Shown: positions 36,636 to 46,881 of the stretch, piece after piece
Position numbering within the stretch: position 1 is the first letter of the stretch
Layout of the letters: the number at the start of each line of letters is the position of its first letter
DNA from: an uncultured Pelagibacteraceae bacterium
GTDB taxonomy: Bacteria; Pseudomonadota; Alphaproteobacteria; Pelagibacterales; Pelagibacteraceae
Direction of reading: 5' to 3'
Length of the DNA stretch: 64,000 nt
NCBI GenBank assembly: GCA_902598485.1
Contig: CACKBU010000002.1
Span: 50,933-114,932, forward strand
Notes under the pieces: generated by a model
Told to the model about the DNA's origin: nothing
The model's database searches: none
The model's input: only the letters and a program-made list of their open reading frames with translations
Program-made: the position numbers and the translations under genes

Positions 36636-37453
36636 TACCTTACTATCTCCTTATCCTCTTTAGAAAATTTTTTATCTAATTTTTCTCTGTCTAATTCTTG
36701 AATAGTTTTTTTATTATTCTCGACTTTTACATTTTTAGATTTATCTTTTTTTGTCTCGACTTGAGGTATAGAACTTTTCGCACTATTAATTGTTTCTTTA
36801 ATTAAGTTACAATAAAGATCAATAGCTCTTCTTGCATCATCATTGCCTGGTATTGGATAGTCAATATTATCAGGATTAGAATTACTATCTAGTATAGCAA
36901 TAATAGGAATATTCAATTTAGCTGACTCAGCTATAGCCAAAGATTCGTAGTTTGTGTCTATAACAAAGACTAAGTCCGGCACTTTTTTCATTTCAGCTAT
37001 TCCACCCAAGGATCTTTGCAGTTTATCTTTTTTTACACTCATTTTTAGAAGCTCCTTTTTTGTAAAACCTCTATTTTCTGCCACTAAATCAGTTTCTAAT
37101 TTTTTTAATTTTTTGATGGAATTTGAAATTGTACCCCAATTAGTCAACATGCCACCTAACCATCTATAATTTACAAAATATTGATCCGTTTCTTTTGCAA
37201 CTTCTGCAATAGCTTCTGATGCTTGTTTTTTTGTTGATACAAATAATATTTTCCCATTATTCGCAATTGTATTATAAACTTTTTCTAGAGCAATTTTTGT
37301 TAATTCAAGAGTTTGGGTTAGGTCTATAATGTGTATTGAATCTCTTTTTCCAAAAATGTACTTTTTCATTTTTGGATTCCACCTTAAAGTTTTATGTCCA
37401 AGATGAACTCCTGCTTCTAATAATTGTTGTATTGTGACGTTAGGTATTTTCAT
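36635..37453 (-). CDS. rpsB: 30S ribosomal protein S2
   Basis: Small-subunit ribosomal protein S2, 272 residues with a lysine-rich C-terminal extension after about residue 230. Signatures include [25 protein letters not shown] and [13 protein letters not shown], and [18 protein letters not shown]. It is preceded by a structured leader with a pseudoknot-like fold ending 7 nt before the start codon. It is the first gene of the long translation/envelope block reaching lpxB. Confidence 0.98.
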   Translation of the reverse strand: MKIPNVTIQQLLEAGVHLGHKTLRWNPKMKKYIFGKRDSIHIIDLTQTLELTKIALEKVYNTIANNGKILFVSTKKQASEAIAEVAKETDQYFVNYRWLGGMLTNWGTISNSIKKLKKLETDLVAENRGFTKKELLKMSVKKDKLQRSLGGIAEMKKVPDLVFVIDTNYESLAIAESAKLNIPIIAILDSNSNPDNIDYPIPGNDDARRAIDLYCNLIKETINSAKSSIPQVETKKDKSKNVKVENNKKTIQELDREKLDKKFSKEDKEIVR

Positions 37454-37460
37454 ATTTATT

Positions 37461-37526
37461 CCCGGTTAAGCCACCACAGTAATTTCCAATTAAGGACCGG
37501 AGGTATAAAACCAACAACTGTGTGCG
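37461..37526 (-). promoter_or_regulatory. S2 (rpsB) leader RNA with pseudoknot-like pairing
   Basis: This stretch is visibly richer in G and C than its surroundings. On the minus-strand RNA, CACAG (37522-37518) can pair with CUGUG (37479-37475). UCCGGU (37501-37496) can pair with ACCGGG (37466-37461). The two helices interleave, giving an H-type pseudoknot whose last strand ends 7 nt before the rpsB start. An S2 leader upstream of rpsB has been described as a candidate regulatory RNA in Candidatus Pelagibacter ubique. Autorepression by free S2 is the likely role. The rest of the 130-nt dnaE-rpsB spacer is plain AT-rich sequence without an assigned promoter. Confidence 0.75.
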
Positions 37527-37583
37527 TGTTAATTTAATTTATGGAGTATTTACAAATATTTACTATATTTAACAAGTATTTAT

Positions 37584-40500
37584 TTAGTTAATTATTGCTC
37601 GAATTTCTTGATTTCTTAAAAGATTTAAAGATTTTCTGTTTAATTTACGTGTGTTTTTCAATCTAAATTTAAGAATATTGTCTTCTGTAACTAAATTAAT
37701 ATTAACAACAGTTTTACCTTCATCTTTTAAAATTAAAGATATTTTTTCAATTTGTTCTCTTGATTTTATTTCGAATGAAACTTCATTTATAGGACTGTTA
37801 AATAAATCTTTAAGTGAGGCAATTTTTTGAACATTAACTCTAGTCAAGCGATTTTCATCATTAGAGATATTTTTAAATAATGTTAGAATTAGAGAATTAC
37901 CTTCTTTCAAAATTTCTCTATTTAATTCTAAAACATCTGAGAAAATAAAAAGCTCAAAAACACTTGATAAGTCAGTTAATTTTAAAACAGCATAAGAATT
38001 TCCTTTTGCAGTTTTTCTTTCTTGAACCTTTAACAATGTTGCAGCAATATTAGAATCCTTTAAATCTTTTTTTGAAATAAAAGTTGTATAGTCCACTATT
38101 TTATAATCATTAAAAATTTCTGTAAATTGATTTAACGGATGGTCTGAAATAAAGAATCCCACTGCTTCAAATTCTTTTGATAATCTTTCTTCAAATTTCC
38201 AATCCTCAATTTTAATTAAAATATCATCATACATGTTTTCATCATCTGAAAATAAATCAATCTGATTAGCAGATTTATTATCGAATATATTTTTACTCTT
38301 AGCTATCATACCTGGAATAGAGTCGTGAAGAGCTTGTCTATTTGAGACTAAATTATCAAATGCACCTGCTTTAACTAAACCTTCTAATTGAAGTTTATTT
38401 ATATCTTTTGGATTTACTCTATTAATAAAATCATGAATTGACTCAAATTTTCCATTTAAAATTCTTTCATTCACAATATTTGATATTGCCTCATAACCTA
38501 CGGCTTTAATTCCTCCTAATGCATAATAAAATTTATTATCAATTGTTCTAAAATCAGCAAAACATTCGTTTATATCTGGACGGACAACTTCAACATTTAA
38601 TCTTTTTAATTCTTCATAAAATTCACTTAATTTATTTTGATTAGATATATCCATAGTCATTGATGCTGCAATGAACTCTTTTGGATAATATGTTTTTAAA
38701 AATGCAGTTTGGTAAGAAATAATTGCATAAGCAGCAGCATGACTTTTATTAAAGCCATATTCTGCAAATGGTTCGATTTTTAAAAAAATTCCAGCTGCAA
38801 CATCTTTTGCTATTCCATTTTTAACAGCTCCAGCAATAAACCCTTGTTTCTGTTTTTCAAGTTCTGCTCTTTTCTTTTTACCCATTGCTCTTCTTAAAAG
38901 ATCAGCTTGTCCTGCTGTAAATCCTGACAATTTTTGCGCTATCTGCATTACCTGTTCTTGATAAATAATTACACCATAAGTTGGTTTTAAAATATCTTCT
39001 AGAAGTGGGTGCAAATAATCTGGTTTTTGCTTTCCATGTTTGCAATCATTGTATGTTGGAATATTACTCATTGGTCCTGGTCTATATAGGGCAACTAATG
39101 CAATAATATCTTCAATATGATTTGGCTTCATTTGAGTTAAAGCTTCTCTCATACCGGCACTTTCGATTTGGAATAAGCCAACTGTTTTACCTGTTGACAT
39201 TAGATCAAATACTTTTTGATCTTCATAATTAATTTTTTCTATATCAAAATCTTTAATTTTTTTTCTTACAAGTTTTTGTGTATTGTTAATTACAGTAAGT
39301 GTTTTTAAGCCCAAAAAGTCGAATTTTACTAAACCTGCATTTTCTGCTGAGTACATATCAAATTGTGTAGATGGCAATAATAGATCTGCACTAACATCTT
39401 TGTATAAAGGAACAACTTCGGTGAGTTTTTTATCCGCTATTACTACTCCAGCCGCATGTGTAGCAACGTTTCTGTTAAGACCTTCTAATTTTAAAGAAAG
39501 ATCGGTCAGTTTCTTAACTCTAGGATCTTCATTAATAAGTTTTTGTAATCTTGGCTCTCCCGCAATGCACTGAGTTAAATTTTGAGGTCTAGACGGATCG
39601 AAAGGTATCATTTTTGATATACTGTCAACAAATCCATAAGCTAAACCCAAAACTCTTCCAACGTCTCTAATTACCATTCGGGCTTTTAATTTACCAAATG
39701 TTATAATGTGAGCCACACTATCTTTATATTTTGTCGTTAGATACTCAAAAACTTGGTCTCTTTTATCCTCACAAAAGTCTATATCAAAATCTGGCATTGA
39801 AATTCTATCTGGATTTAAAAATCTTTCAAAAATAAGATTAAATTTTATTGGATCAACGTCTGTAATTGATAAACACCAGGCTACTAACGAACCAGCACCT
39901 GAACCTCTTCCAGGACCTACAGGGATATCATTATTTTTAGCCCATTTAATATAGTCAGCAACTATAAGAAAATAACTAGAATATTTCATTTCTATAATAA
40001 TAGAAAGTTCATGATTAAGTCTTTCCTTATATTCTCTATAAGAGTTGTTATTTTCCAAATGTTGATCGCTTAAATTAAAAATCTTATTGAATTTAACCTT
40101 TAATCCTTCTATTGAATCTTTTTTTAAAATTTCATCTGCATTTCCATCTTTATCGCTGCTAATATTAGGCAATATTGGGTTAGAAAATAATGGTCTATAG
40201 CTACATCTTAATGGAAAATTATAATTATTTTCTAAAGCTTCAGGTAAGTCGGCAAATAATTCTGTCATCTCTGAGTTAGTTTTTAGGTAATGTTGATCAG
40301 TTAATCTTAACCTGTTTTTTTCATTTACATACGTCTTGTTACCTATGCAAATTAAAGCATCGTGAGCTTCATACATTTCTTTATCTAAGTAAAAAACTTC
40401 ATTGGTTGCAATAATAGGAATTTCTAGATCTAAAGATTTTTTTAAATTAAATTTTTCAAATCCAATTTCATTTTGGTCATTATGTCTTTGAATCTCTATA

Positions 40501-41000
40501 TAAAATTTATCCCCAAAGGTTTTTTTAATTTTACTATAAAGATCATCGATCTCAGTAAACTTTCCTTTATCAAATAATTTACCAAACAAACCAAAAACAG
40601 TTCCTGTAAATACAGCTACACCTTCAGAATTATTTAATAATAATTCAAAATCTACATGCGGATCTGATAATTCATCGTTTTTCATATACGAAAATGATGA
40701 AAGTTCTATTATATTTTTATATCCAGCTTCATTGAGAGCAAACAAAGGGAGTAAGCCTGTTGTATCTCCGATTTTAAAATTAATTTGAGTTCCGATTATT
40801 GGTTGAGTTCCAGACTTTGAGATCTTTTCAGCAAATTCAAGCGCACCACATAAATTTGAAGTGTCACACAAACCAAGTGATTTTATTTTATTTTTCTTAG
40901 AATATTCTTGTAAATCATCAATTCTAGCCGCTCCTTCGCAAATAGAATATTGAGTGTGAATTTTAAGATGATTAAAATTTTGAGAATGAGACTCAGACAT
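37584..41000 (-). CDS. dnaE: DNA polymerase III alpha subunit
   Basis: Replicative DNA polymerase catalytic subunit, 1138 residues. The N-terminal PHP domain begins HLKIHTQYSICEGAARIDDL; the polymerase core shows GPGRGSGAGSLVAWCLSITDVDP, the catalytic PDFDIDFCEDKR, HAAGVVIADK, GLFQIESAGMREAL and YQEQVMQIAQ, followed by a helix-hairpin-helix region and an OB fold near residues 960-1060. It overlaps lolD by 8 nt. Its length is typical of DnaE1. Confidence 0.98.
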   Translation of the reverse strand: MSESHSQNFNHLKIHTQYSICEGAARIDDLQEYSKKNKIKSLGLCDTSNLCGALEFAEKISKSGTQPIIGTQINFKIGDTTGLLPLFALNEAGYKNIIELSSFSYMKNDELSDPHVDFELLLNNSEGVAVFTGTVFGLFGKLFDKGKFTEIDDLYSKIKKTFGDKFYIEIQRHNDQNEIGFEKFNLKKSLDLEIPIIATNEVFYLDKEMYEAHDALICIGNKTYVNEKNRLRLTDQHYLKTNSEMTELFADLPEALENNYNFPLRCSYRPLFSNPILPNISSDKDGNADEILKKDSIEGLKVKFNKIFNLSDQHLENNNSYREYKERLNHELSIIIEMKYSSYFLIVADYIKWAKNNDIPVGPGRGSGAGSLVAWCLSITDVDPIKFNLIFERFLNPDRISMPDFDIDFCEDKRDQVFEYLTTKYKDSVAHIITFGKLKARMVIRDVGRVLGLAYGFVDSISKMIPFDPSRPQNLTQCIAGEPRLQKLINEDPRVKKLTDLSLKLEGLNRNVATHAAGVVIADKKLTEVVPLYKDVSADLLLPSTQFDMYSAENAGLVKFDFLGLKTLTVINNTQKLVRKKIKDFDIEKINYEDQKVFDLMSTGKTVGLFQIESAGMREALTQMKPNHIEDIIALVALYRPGPMSNIPTYNDCKHGKQKPDYLHPLLEDILKPTYGVIIYQEQVMQIAQKLSGFTAGQADLLRRAMGKKKRAELEKQKQGFIAGAVKNGIAKDVAAGIFLKIEPFAEYGFNKSHAAAYAIISYQTAFLKTYYPKEFIAASMTMDISNQNKLSEFYEELKRLNVEVVRPDINECFADFRTIDNKFYYALGGIKAVGYEAISNIVNERILNGKFESIHDFINRVNPKDINKLQLEGLVKAGAFDNLVSNRQALHDSIPGMIAKSKNIFDNKSANQIDLFSDDENMYDDILIKIEDWKFEERLSKEFEAVGFFISDHPLNQFTEIFNDYKIVDYTTFISKKDLKDSNIAATLLKVQERKTAKGNSYAVLKLTDLSSVFELFIFSDVLELNREILKEGNSLILTLFKNISNDENRLTRVNVQKIASLKDLFNSPINEVSFEIKSREQIEKISLILKDEGKTVVNINLVTEDNILKFRLKNTRKLNRKSLNLLRNQEIRAIIN

Positions 41001-41670
41001 TAGATGATTTTATACTACCATCTATCATCTCCAATAGGCAATCTGCTTTATTAGCAAAGAATCTATTATGAGTTGCAAATATAATAAGTCTATCCGACCT
41101 TTTTTGTTTATATAAAAGTTCAAAAACATTTTTTGCAGTTTCCACATCCAAACTTCCAGTTGGCTCATCTGCTAAAATAATTTCTGGATCATTTATAATT
41201 GCTCTTGCTATAGAGACTCTTTGAGCCTCACCACCTGATAGTTGTGATGGAAAGTGATCTGCCCTCTTAGAAAGACCAATATTTTTAAGTAATTTTTCTG
41301 CATTAGATATTGCTAATTCTTTATTGTCATTAATTGCAAGTGAGGCCAAATATATATTTTCTAAAGCAGTAAAATCTGGCAGAAGATTATTTTGTTGATA
41401 AACAATTCCTATTTTTTTGGATCTATAAATATCATTTTTTTCAGATTCATTGAAATTTACAGGAATTTTATTAAAATAGATTGACCCAGATGATGGTCTA
41501 TCGATTAATGAAATTAAATTTAATAGAGTTGATTTACCTGACCCAGATGGCCCCATTATAGAATAGCTTTTACCTTTATCAAATTTTTGAGAAAGATTTT
41601 TTAATACTTTTACTTTTTTTTCAGTTTTAAAAGTTTTAAATATTTTTTTTAATTCAAGAAAATTATTCAT
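40993..41670 (-). CDS. lolD: Lipoprotein-releasing ABC transporter ATPase LolD
   Basis: ATPase of the LolCDE complex that extracts outer-membrane lipoproteins from the inner membrane, 225 residues. Walker A is GPSGSGKSTLLN near residue 38, the Q-loop is VYQQNNLLPDFTALEN, the signature is LSGGEAQRVSIARA, and Walker B is EIILADEPTGSLD. It overlaps the permease gene by 8 nt and dnaE by 8 nt. The MacB/LolD subfamily and neighbouring permease fix the function. Confidence 0.95.
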   Translation of the reverse strand: MNNFLELKKIFKTFKTEKKVKVLKNLSQKFDKGKSYSIMGPSGSGKSTLLNLISLIDRPSSGSIYFNKIPVNFNESEKNDIYRSKKIGIVYQQNNLLPDFTALENIYLASLAINDNKELAISNAEKLLKNIGLSKRADHFPSQLSGGEAQRVSIARAIINDPEIILADEPTGSLDVETAKNVFELLYKQKRSDRLIIFATHNRFFANKADCLLEMIDGSIKSSNV

Positions 41671-42895
41671 ATTTTAAGGATTTAATTGGGTCCAGTTTGG
41701 CTGCTTTAAAGGCAGGAAAAATTGAAACTATTATTGTTATAATTATTGAACAAATTGATATTAAAAAAATTGATGTTGGATCTATTTCTGAAGGCATCTT
41801 GCTTAAAAAATAAATCTCTTCTGGAAATAAACTTATATTAAATGTTGAGCTAAGAAATTGTCTAAAATTCTCTATGTAAAGAGAAAACGTTACACCTAAA
41901 AAAATTCCGAAAATAGTAGCTGATGTACCTATTATTACCCCTACTAAAAAAAATATTTTAACAATTGACTTATTTAACACGCCAATTGACTTTAAAATTG
42001 CAATATCTCTTGTTTTGTTTTTAACTAAAATTGTTAACCCAGAAATTATATTAAAGGCTGCAACAATTATTATTAAAGATAGTATAATAAACATGACATT
42101 TCTTTCTACTTTTAAGGCAGAAAATAATGAACTATTCATATCAGCCCAACTAAAAACAAATTCTTCATCAAAAATTTCTTGGACAATAAATTTTTGCTGC
42201 TCAATATTATTTGGGTTTTTTAAATAAATTTCTAAATTTCTATCATCTGACTTATAGTCAAAAAAATCTTCAAGAGTATTTAAGTTAATAAATGCAATAT
42301 TTTTATCAAACTCAGCCAAACCACTGCTGTAAATTGATGCTACCAAAAAAGTTTTTTGTTTTGGCATACTACCAATAATTGTTTCTACCCCTGATGGTGA
42401 AAGTAAAGTTAATTCGTCACCTATTTTTAGATCTAAAGAAAAACTTAATTCATTGCCTATAGAAATATAGTTTCTATTTAACTGACCTTTGTTCCCTTTA
42501 AATTTTTCATTTTTGACAATTTCTAAACTTGGAAAGTCATTTGTTTTATATCCACGTAATACAATACCTTTTGATGTATCGTTTTTAAGTATAATAGCTT
42601 CACCAGAATTGCTTAAAATAATATTTTCAGAAATTAATTTTAAATTTTTTTTATTTATTTTTTTTTCATCAATTGGATTTCCATAAGATTTTACAGTTAT
42701 GTGTGAGTTAAAGCCTACTATTTTATTAATCAGCTCAGTCCTAAATCCGTTCATAACGGACATCACAATAATAAGAACTGCAACTCCAAGACTTATTCCA
42801 ATAAAAGAAAAAATAGATATAACGTTCAAAAAGCCATCTTTTTTTCTGGCTTTTAAAAATCTAAAAGTAATTTCTTTTTCTAAATTAGAAATCAA
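41663..42895 (-). CDS. lolC: Lipoprotein-releasing permease (LolC/LolE, single LolF-type)
   Basis: Inner-membrane permease of the lipoprotein-releasing system, 410 residues. One N-terminal helix (about residues 21-45, SIFSFIGISLGVAVLIIVMSVMNGF) is followed by a periplasmic MacB-like domain and three C-terminal FtsX helices. Only one permease gene is present, so it probably forms a homodimer as in LolF systems. It overlaps proS and lolD by 4 and 8 nt. The proS-lol-lolD-dnaE order is conserved in alphaproteobacteria. Confidence 0.93.
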   Translation of the reverse strand: MISNLEKEITFRFLKARKKDGFLNVISIFSFIGISLGVAVLIIVMSVMNGFRTELINKIVGFNSHITVKSYGNPIDEKKINKKNLKLISENIILSNSGEAIILKNDTSKGIVLRGYKTNDFPSLEIVKNEKFKGNKGQLNRNYISIGNELSFSLDLKIGDELTLLSPSGVETIIGSMPKQKTFLVASIYSSGLAEFDKNIAFINLNTLEDFFDYKSDDRNLEIYLKNPNNIEQQKFIVQEIFDEEFVFSWADMNSSLFSALKVERNVMFIILSLIIIVAAFNIISGLTILVKNKTRDIAILKSIGVLNKSIVKIFFLVGVIIGTSATIFGIFLGVTFSLYIENFRQFLSSTFNISLFPEEIYFLSKMPSEIDPTSIFLISICSIIITIIVSIFPAFKAAKLDPIKSLKYE

Positions 42896-44226
42896 ATTGA
42901 ATTTTTTTGTTTAGTTATAATTTCTATAATTTTACTTAATGGTAAATTTTGAGTTTCACCACCGGTTTCCTTGAACTCTAATAAATCACCCTCACTTTTC
43001 TTACCAATAATAATTTGATATGGAGCACCAATTAAATTCATTTTTTTAATTTTTGATGAGAAATTCTCATCTGTATCATCAATGATTGCATCAATATTAT
43101 TTTTGAGTAATTCTATATTTATATTATTTGCTTTATCTAAAGCTGAAGTGTCATTTTTATTTATCATAGGTATTAAAGCAATATCATAAGGAGCAACAGA
43201 CAATGGCCATTTCATGATTTCATTTTTATCATCATATTTAGCCTCAATTATAGCCCCTACTAACCTAGATACACCAATTCCATATGAACCCATTTTAACA
43301 AAATCCTTTTTTCCTCCTGGTAAATCAACGGATGCTCCCATTGGTTTTGAATACTTGTCACCAAAATAAAATATATGACCTACTTCGATACCTTTTGTTA
43401 TCAATTGATTTTCCTTAGAAACAATTTTTTCAAACTCTTCTTTATTAAACTTTTCATCAGTTACAGCATAAAACTGTTCATATTTTTTTCTCATACTTTC
43501 CAATGATGCTTTTTCTATTTTAGTATCATCACTATCAAGATCAAATATTCTTTTATCAGTGAAAATTTTACTTTCACCTGTATCTGCAAGAATAATAAAT
43601 TCATGAGATAAATTTCCACCGATAGGTCCTGTGTCAGCAGCCATAGGTATTGCTGTCAAAGATAATCTTTTAAAAGTTCTCAAATATGAAAGAAAGAATT
43701 TATTATAAGAATAAAAAGCTTCTTCATCTGATACATCAAATGAATAAGCATCTTTCATATAAAACTCTCTACCACGCATAATTCCAAATCTAGGTCTAAT
43801 TTCATCTCTGAACTTCCATTGTATATGATACATAAGTTGTGGGAGTGATTTATAAGATTTTATTGAAGATCTAAAAATTTCAGTAACTTGCTCCTCGTTG
43901 GTTGGTCCATATAACATTTCTCTATTTTGACGATCGGTTATTCTTAACATCTCTTCACCATAATCATCATAACGACCACTTTCTTTCCAAATTTCGCTGG
44001 ATTGAATTGTTGGCATTAATATTTCTTGAGCTCCAATTTTGTTTTGTTCTTGTCTGACAATGTCCTCTATTTTTTTCATTACTTTAAAACCTAAAGGTAA
44101 CCATGAATAAATTCCTGCTGAGGCTTGCTTAATCATGCCTACTCTTAACATCAATTGATGAGATTTAATTTTTGCTTCTGAAGGATTATTTTTTAATATT
44201 GGTATAAATGAATTTGATATAAGCAT
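42892..44226 (-). CDS. proS: Prolyl-tRNA synthetase, short alphaproteobacterial form
   Basis: Class-II aminoacyl-tRNA synthetase for proline, 444 residues. It is the short form that lacks the editing insertion of the roughly 570-residue enterobacterial enzyme. Motifs seen are LMLRVGMIKQASAGIYSWLPLG, motif 2 in QIQWKFRDEIRPRFGIMRGREFYMKDAYSF-like sequence near residues 140-170, and motif 3 in SYGIGVSRLVGA. An anticodon-binding domain follows. It starts 1 nt after the DUF1467 gene. Confidence 0.96.
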   Translation of the reverse strand: MLISNSFIPILKNNPSEAKIKSHQLMLRVGMIKQASAGIYSWLPLGFKVMKKIEDIVRQEQNKIGAQEILMPTIQSSEIWKESGRYDDYGEEMLRITDRQNREMLYGPTNEEQVTEIFRSSIKSYKSLPQLMYHIQWKFRDEIRPRFGIMRGREFYMKDAYSFDVSDEEAFYSYNKFFLSYLRTFKRLSLTAIPMAADTGPIGGNLSHEFIILADTGESKIFTDKRIFDLDSDDTKIEKASLESMRKKYEQFYAVTDEKFNKEEFEKIVSKENQLITKGIEVGHIFYFGDKYSKPMGASVDLPGGKKDFVKMGSYGIGVSRLVGAIIEAKYDDKNEIMKWPLSVAPYDIALIPMINKNDTSALDKANNINIELLKNNIDAIIDDTDENFSSKIKKMNLIGAPYQIIIGKKSEGDLLEFKETGGETQNLPLSKIIEIITKQKNSI

Positions 44227-44227
44227 C

Positions 44228-44473
44228 TCAATTAATCATATTTCTTAAATTTAAATATTCAAATTTAATTAATAAGTAAATTATTATGAAAATGACAGTA
44301 GTAATTCCAGTGCAATAAATGAATTTTTTCAGCATTTTTGGATTTTCAGGTGAGCCGGGATCCTCACCATCAATTTTTACAGTCTTTGCTCGATTCACAT
44401 CAATAGGTAAAATAGCAAAAAAAACTATCCACCATATAATTATATAGATAATAGCTAAGCCTGTTGCGCTCAT
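44228..44473 (-). CDS. DUF1467 small membrane protein
   Basis: An 81-residue membrane protein of the DUF1467 family, of unknown function. It has two hydrophobic helices (about residues 5-24 and 52-72) joined by a polar loop. The IIIWWIVFFAILPI segment in the first helix and the DPGSPENPKMLKKF loop fit the family pattern. It is regularly found between the RNase J gene and proS in alphaproteobacteria, as here, with a 1-nt overlap to rnj and a 1-nt gap to proS. A role cannot be read from sequence. Confidence 0.85.
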   Translation of the reverse strand: MSATGLAIIYIIIWWIVFFAILPIDVNRAKTVKIDGEDPGSPENPKMLKKFIYCTGITTVIFIIIYLLIKFEYLNLRNMIN

Positions 44474-46131
44474 TAAATTCTTACTAAATTGATATTGGTA
44501 AAAGGTTTTTTTCCTGTTCTTTCTTTAGAAAATTTTCTGCAAGCAATTTTTAATGCATCAATAAGATTGTGTTCTTGTTGTTTACTTCCAACTTTAAAAG
44601 TTCTTGATATTATTTCTATTTCTTCAACTAACCCATAAGTAAACTCATCTTTATCTTCGATTGGCAAGCCTCTAAAAGAAAGCACTGGATCATTATGTAT
44701 GTTACCCTTTGGTGTTATCATAATAGTTACCTCTAAATATCCATTTTCACTTAAATTTTTTCTATCTTTTATCGATTGAGAATCTGGATCAACACTTACA
44801 CTACCATCTAAATAAAGTCTGCCGCTTGGCGCCTTGTCATATACTTCAGGTTTTTCACCTGGATATAACTTAACGATATCACCATTTTCTACCTGAACTG
44901 AATGTGGAACTTGCATTTCTTTTGCAAAATTAATGTGTTCGATCATATGTCTATGTTCACCGTGCACAGGTATTACGCATCTAGGTTTTACCCATTGATA
45001 CATCTCTTTAAGGTCTTCTCTATTTGGATGCCCAGAAACATGAACAAATTCAGTTTCTTCAGATATTACTTCTATTCCATCCTTAACAAGTTGGTTGTGA
45101 AGTTTATAAAGTTTTTTTTCATTACCAGGTATGATTTTTGAAGAAAAAATGACAGCATCGCCTTTTTCAATGAAAACATCTGGATGAACATAACTAGAAA
45201 TTCTCATCATTGCACCCATTGGTTCGCCTTGACTTCCGGTACATAAATACACAATTTTTTCTCTTGAAAAATTTTTAGCTTCTCTTGGATCAATTGGCTC
45301 AATTGTATTTTTTAAATATCCACATTGACGTGCAGCTTTATAAATACGATGCATTGATCTACCAACTAAAGAGATTTGTCTTCCTGTTTGTTCCGCACAA
45401 TAAAAAGCTGTCTCCATTCTGGCTACGTTTGAAGCAAAAGAGGTTATGATAATTCTTTTTTTTAGTCGAGACATAACATTTAACATATTTTTTCTTACAT
45501 CTAATTCTGAACCTGATCTACCGGAGCTAAAAACATTAGTTGAGTCACAAATCATTGCTAGTACACCTTCTTCACCAATTTCCTTTAATCTTTTTTCGTT
45601 TATATTGTCTCCAATCAAAGGATTTGGATCTACCTTCCAATCACCAGTATGCAAAATAACTCCTGCAGGAGTTTTTATTCTAAGTCCGTTTGGTTCTAAT
45701 ATAGAATGCGTTAAAGTAATGTATTCAATTTCAAATGGGTCTAAAGAAACTTTTCCATTTAACTCAACAATCTGTAAATCATTAGTTATATCGATTTGTT
45801 TTTCTCTAAATTTTTCTCTAATTAATACAGCTGTGAAAGGCGTTGCAAAAATTTTACATTGTAATTTTGGCCATAAATGAGCAATTGCACCAATGTGATC
45901 TTCGTGAGCATGTGTTAAAACTATTCCTAATAAATTATCTTTTCTTTCAACTATAAACCCAGGATCTGGATAAATTAAATCAACACCTGGAATAGTATCA
46001 TCTGCAAATGTTACCCCTATATCGACCATAATCCATTTATGATCACTAGGCTGTCCATAACCGAACAAATTCATGTTCATGCCTATCTCACCTGATCCAC
46101 CTAAGGGACAAAATAATAGTTCATCTTTCAT
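44473..46131 (-). CDS. rnj: Ribonuclease J
   Basis: Metallo-beta-lactamase/beta-CASP ribonuclease with 5'-exonuclease and endonuclease activity in RNA maturation and decay; 552 residues, cytoplasmic. The N-terminal PLGGSGEIGMN, the zinc motif LTHAHEDHIGA, LHTGDWKVDP, and the beta-CASP block CTGSQGEPMGAMMRI are all present, with HVSGHPNREDL and PVHGEHRHM further on. It lies between coaX (1-nt gap) and the DUF1467 gene (1-nt overlap). Confidence 0.95.
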   Translation of the reverse strand: MKDELLFCPLGGSGEIGMNMNLFGYGQPSDHKWIMVDIGVTFADDTIPGVDLIYPDPGFIVERKDNLLGIVLTHAHEDHIGAIAHLWPKLQCKIFATPFTAVLIREKFREKQIDITNDLQIVELNGKVSLDPFEIEYITLTHSILEPNGLRIKTPAGVILHTGDWKVDPNPLIGDNINEKRLKEIGEEGVLAMICDSTNVFSSGRSGSELDVRKNMLNVMSRLKKRIIITSFASNVARMETAFYCAEQTGRQISLVGRSMHRIYKAARQCGYLKNTIEPIDPREAKNFSREKIVYLCTGSQGEPMGAMMRISSYVHPDVFIEKGDAVIFSSKIIPGNEKKLYKLHNQLVKDGIEVISEETEFVHVSGHPNREDLKEMYQWVKPRCVIPVHGEHRHMIEHINFAKEMQVPHSVQVENGDIVKLYPGEKPEVYDKAPSGRLYLDGSVSVDPDSQSIKDRKNLSENGYLEVTIMITPKGNIHNDPVLSFRGLPIEDKDEFTYGLVEEIEIISRTFKVGSKQQEHNLIDALKIACRKFSKERTGKKPFTNINLVRI

Positions 46132-46132
46132 A

Positions 46133-46879
46133 TTATTTAATCAATTTTGAAATCTTTATTAAGCCATTAATTGTAATATCTTGGTTGTAACTTGCTTTCG
46201 TTTTTATAGAGTTTTTAAATAAATCTGAAAATCCACCAGTAATAATTACTTTAAAAGATTTTCCGGTCTCCTTCTTAATTAAATTAATAATATTGTCAAT
46301 TAAACCAGCATAACCCCAAAAAAAGCCTGATCTAACAGCAGAGATTGTATTTTTGCCAATGACTTTATTAATCTTTTTTAAATCTATTTTTGGGATCAAA
46401 GTAGCTTTGTCAGACAAAGTATTAAGAGATAATCTCACACCTGGAGCAATAATTCCTCCATAATAAGTATTTTTAATTAGTACATCGAAAGTTGTTGCTG
46501 TACCAAAATCTAAAATTATAAAATTATTTTTATTGTTCATTAAACTAATAGCATTAGTAATTCTATCTGAGCCTACCTGTTTATAATTTACTTTGATTTT
46601 TATAAGTGATTTTAAGTTTAATTTTTTAACCTCATAGCATTTTAATTTAATTTTTTTTGATAAAAATTTATTAATTATAGAAAATGTTTTTGGAACGACA
46701 CTACAAAATAATATTTTTTCAATTTTATTTAATTGAATTTTATTTTTTTTAAATAAACTGTTAAGTTGCTTGTTGTTTATAGATTTTGATAAGAAAGTAA
46801 TTTTTTTTGAAATTTTATTATTTTTGGAAACAATACATAATTTTGTTTCTGTATTACCAATATCACCAAGAATATACAT
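46133..46879 (-). CDS. coaX: Type III pantothenate kinase
   Basis: Phosphorylates pantothenate, the first step of coenzyme A synthesis; 248 residues of the ASKHA fold. The phosphate-binding GDIGNTETKL is at residues 5-14, ILFCSVVP near 58, GSDRITNAIS near 104, the LDFGTATTFDV block near 124, and the GGIIAPGVRLSLNTL and VIITGGFS motifs further on. It sits between birA (2-nt gap) and rnj, a conserved arrangement downstream of nuoN. This is the CoaX class, not the CoaA class. Confidence 0.95.
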   Translation of the reverse strand: MYILGDIGNTETKLCIVSKNNKISKKITFLSKSINNKQLNSLFKKNKIQLNKIEKILFCSVVPKTFSIINKFLSKKIKLKCYEVKKLNLKSLIKIKVNYKQVGSDRITNAISLMNNKNNFIILDFGTATTFDVLIKNTYYGGIIAPGVRLSLNTLSDKATLIPKIDLKKINKVIGKNTISAVRSGFFWGYAGLIDNIINLIKKETGKSFKVIITGGFSDLFKNSIKTKASYNQDITINGLIKISKLIK

Positions 46880-46881
46880 TA

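Noticed and set aside
45446..45880. 144-codon plus-strand open frame inside the RNase J gene
   Set aside because: Antisense to the beta-CASP region of RNase J; looks like a shadow.
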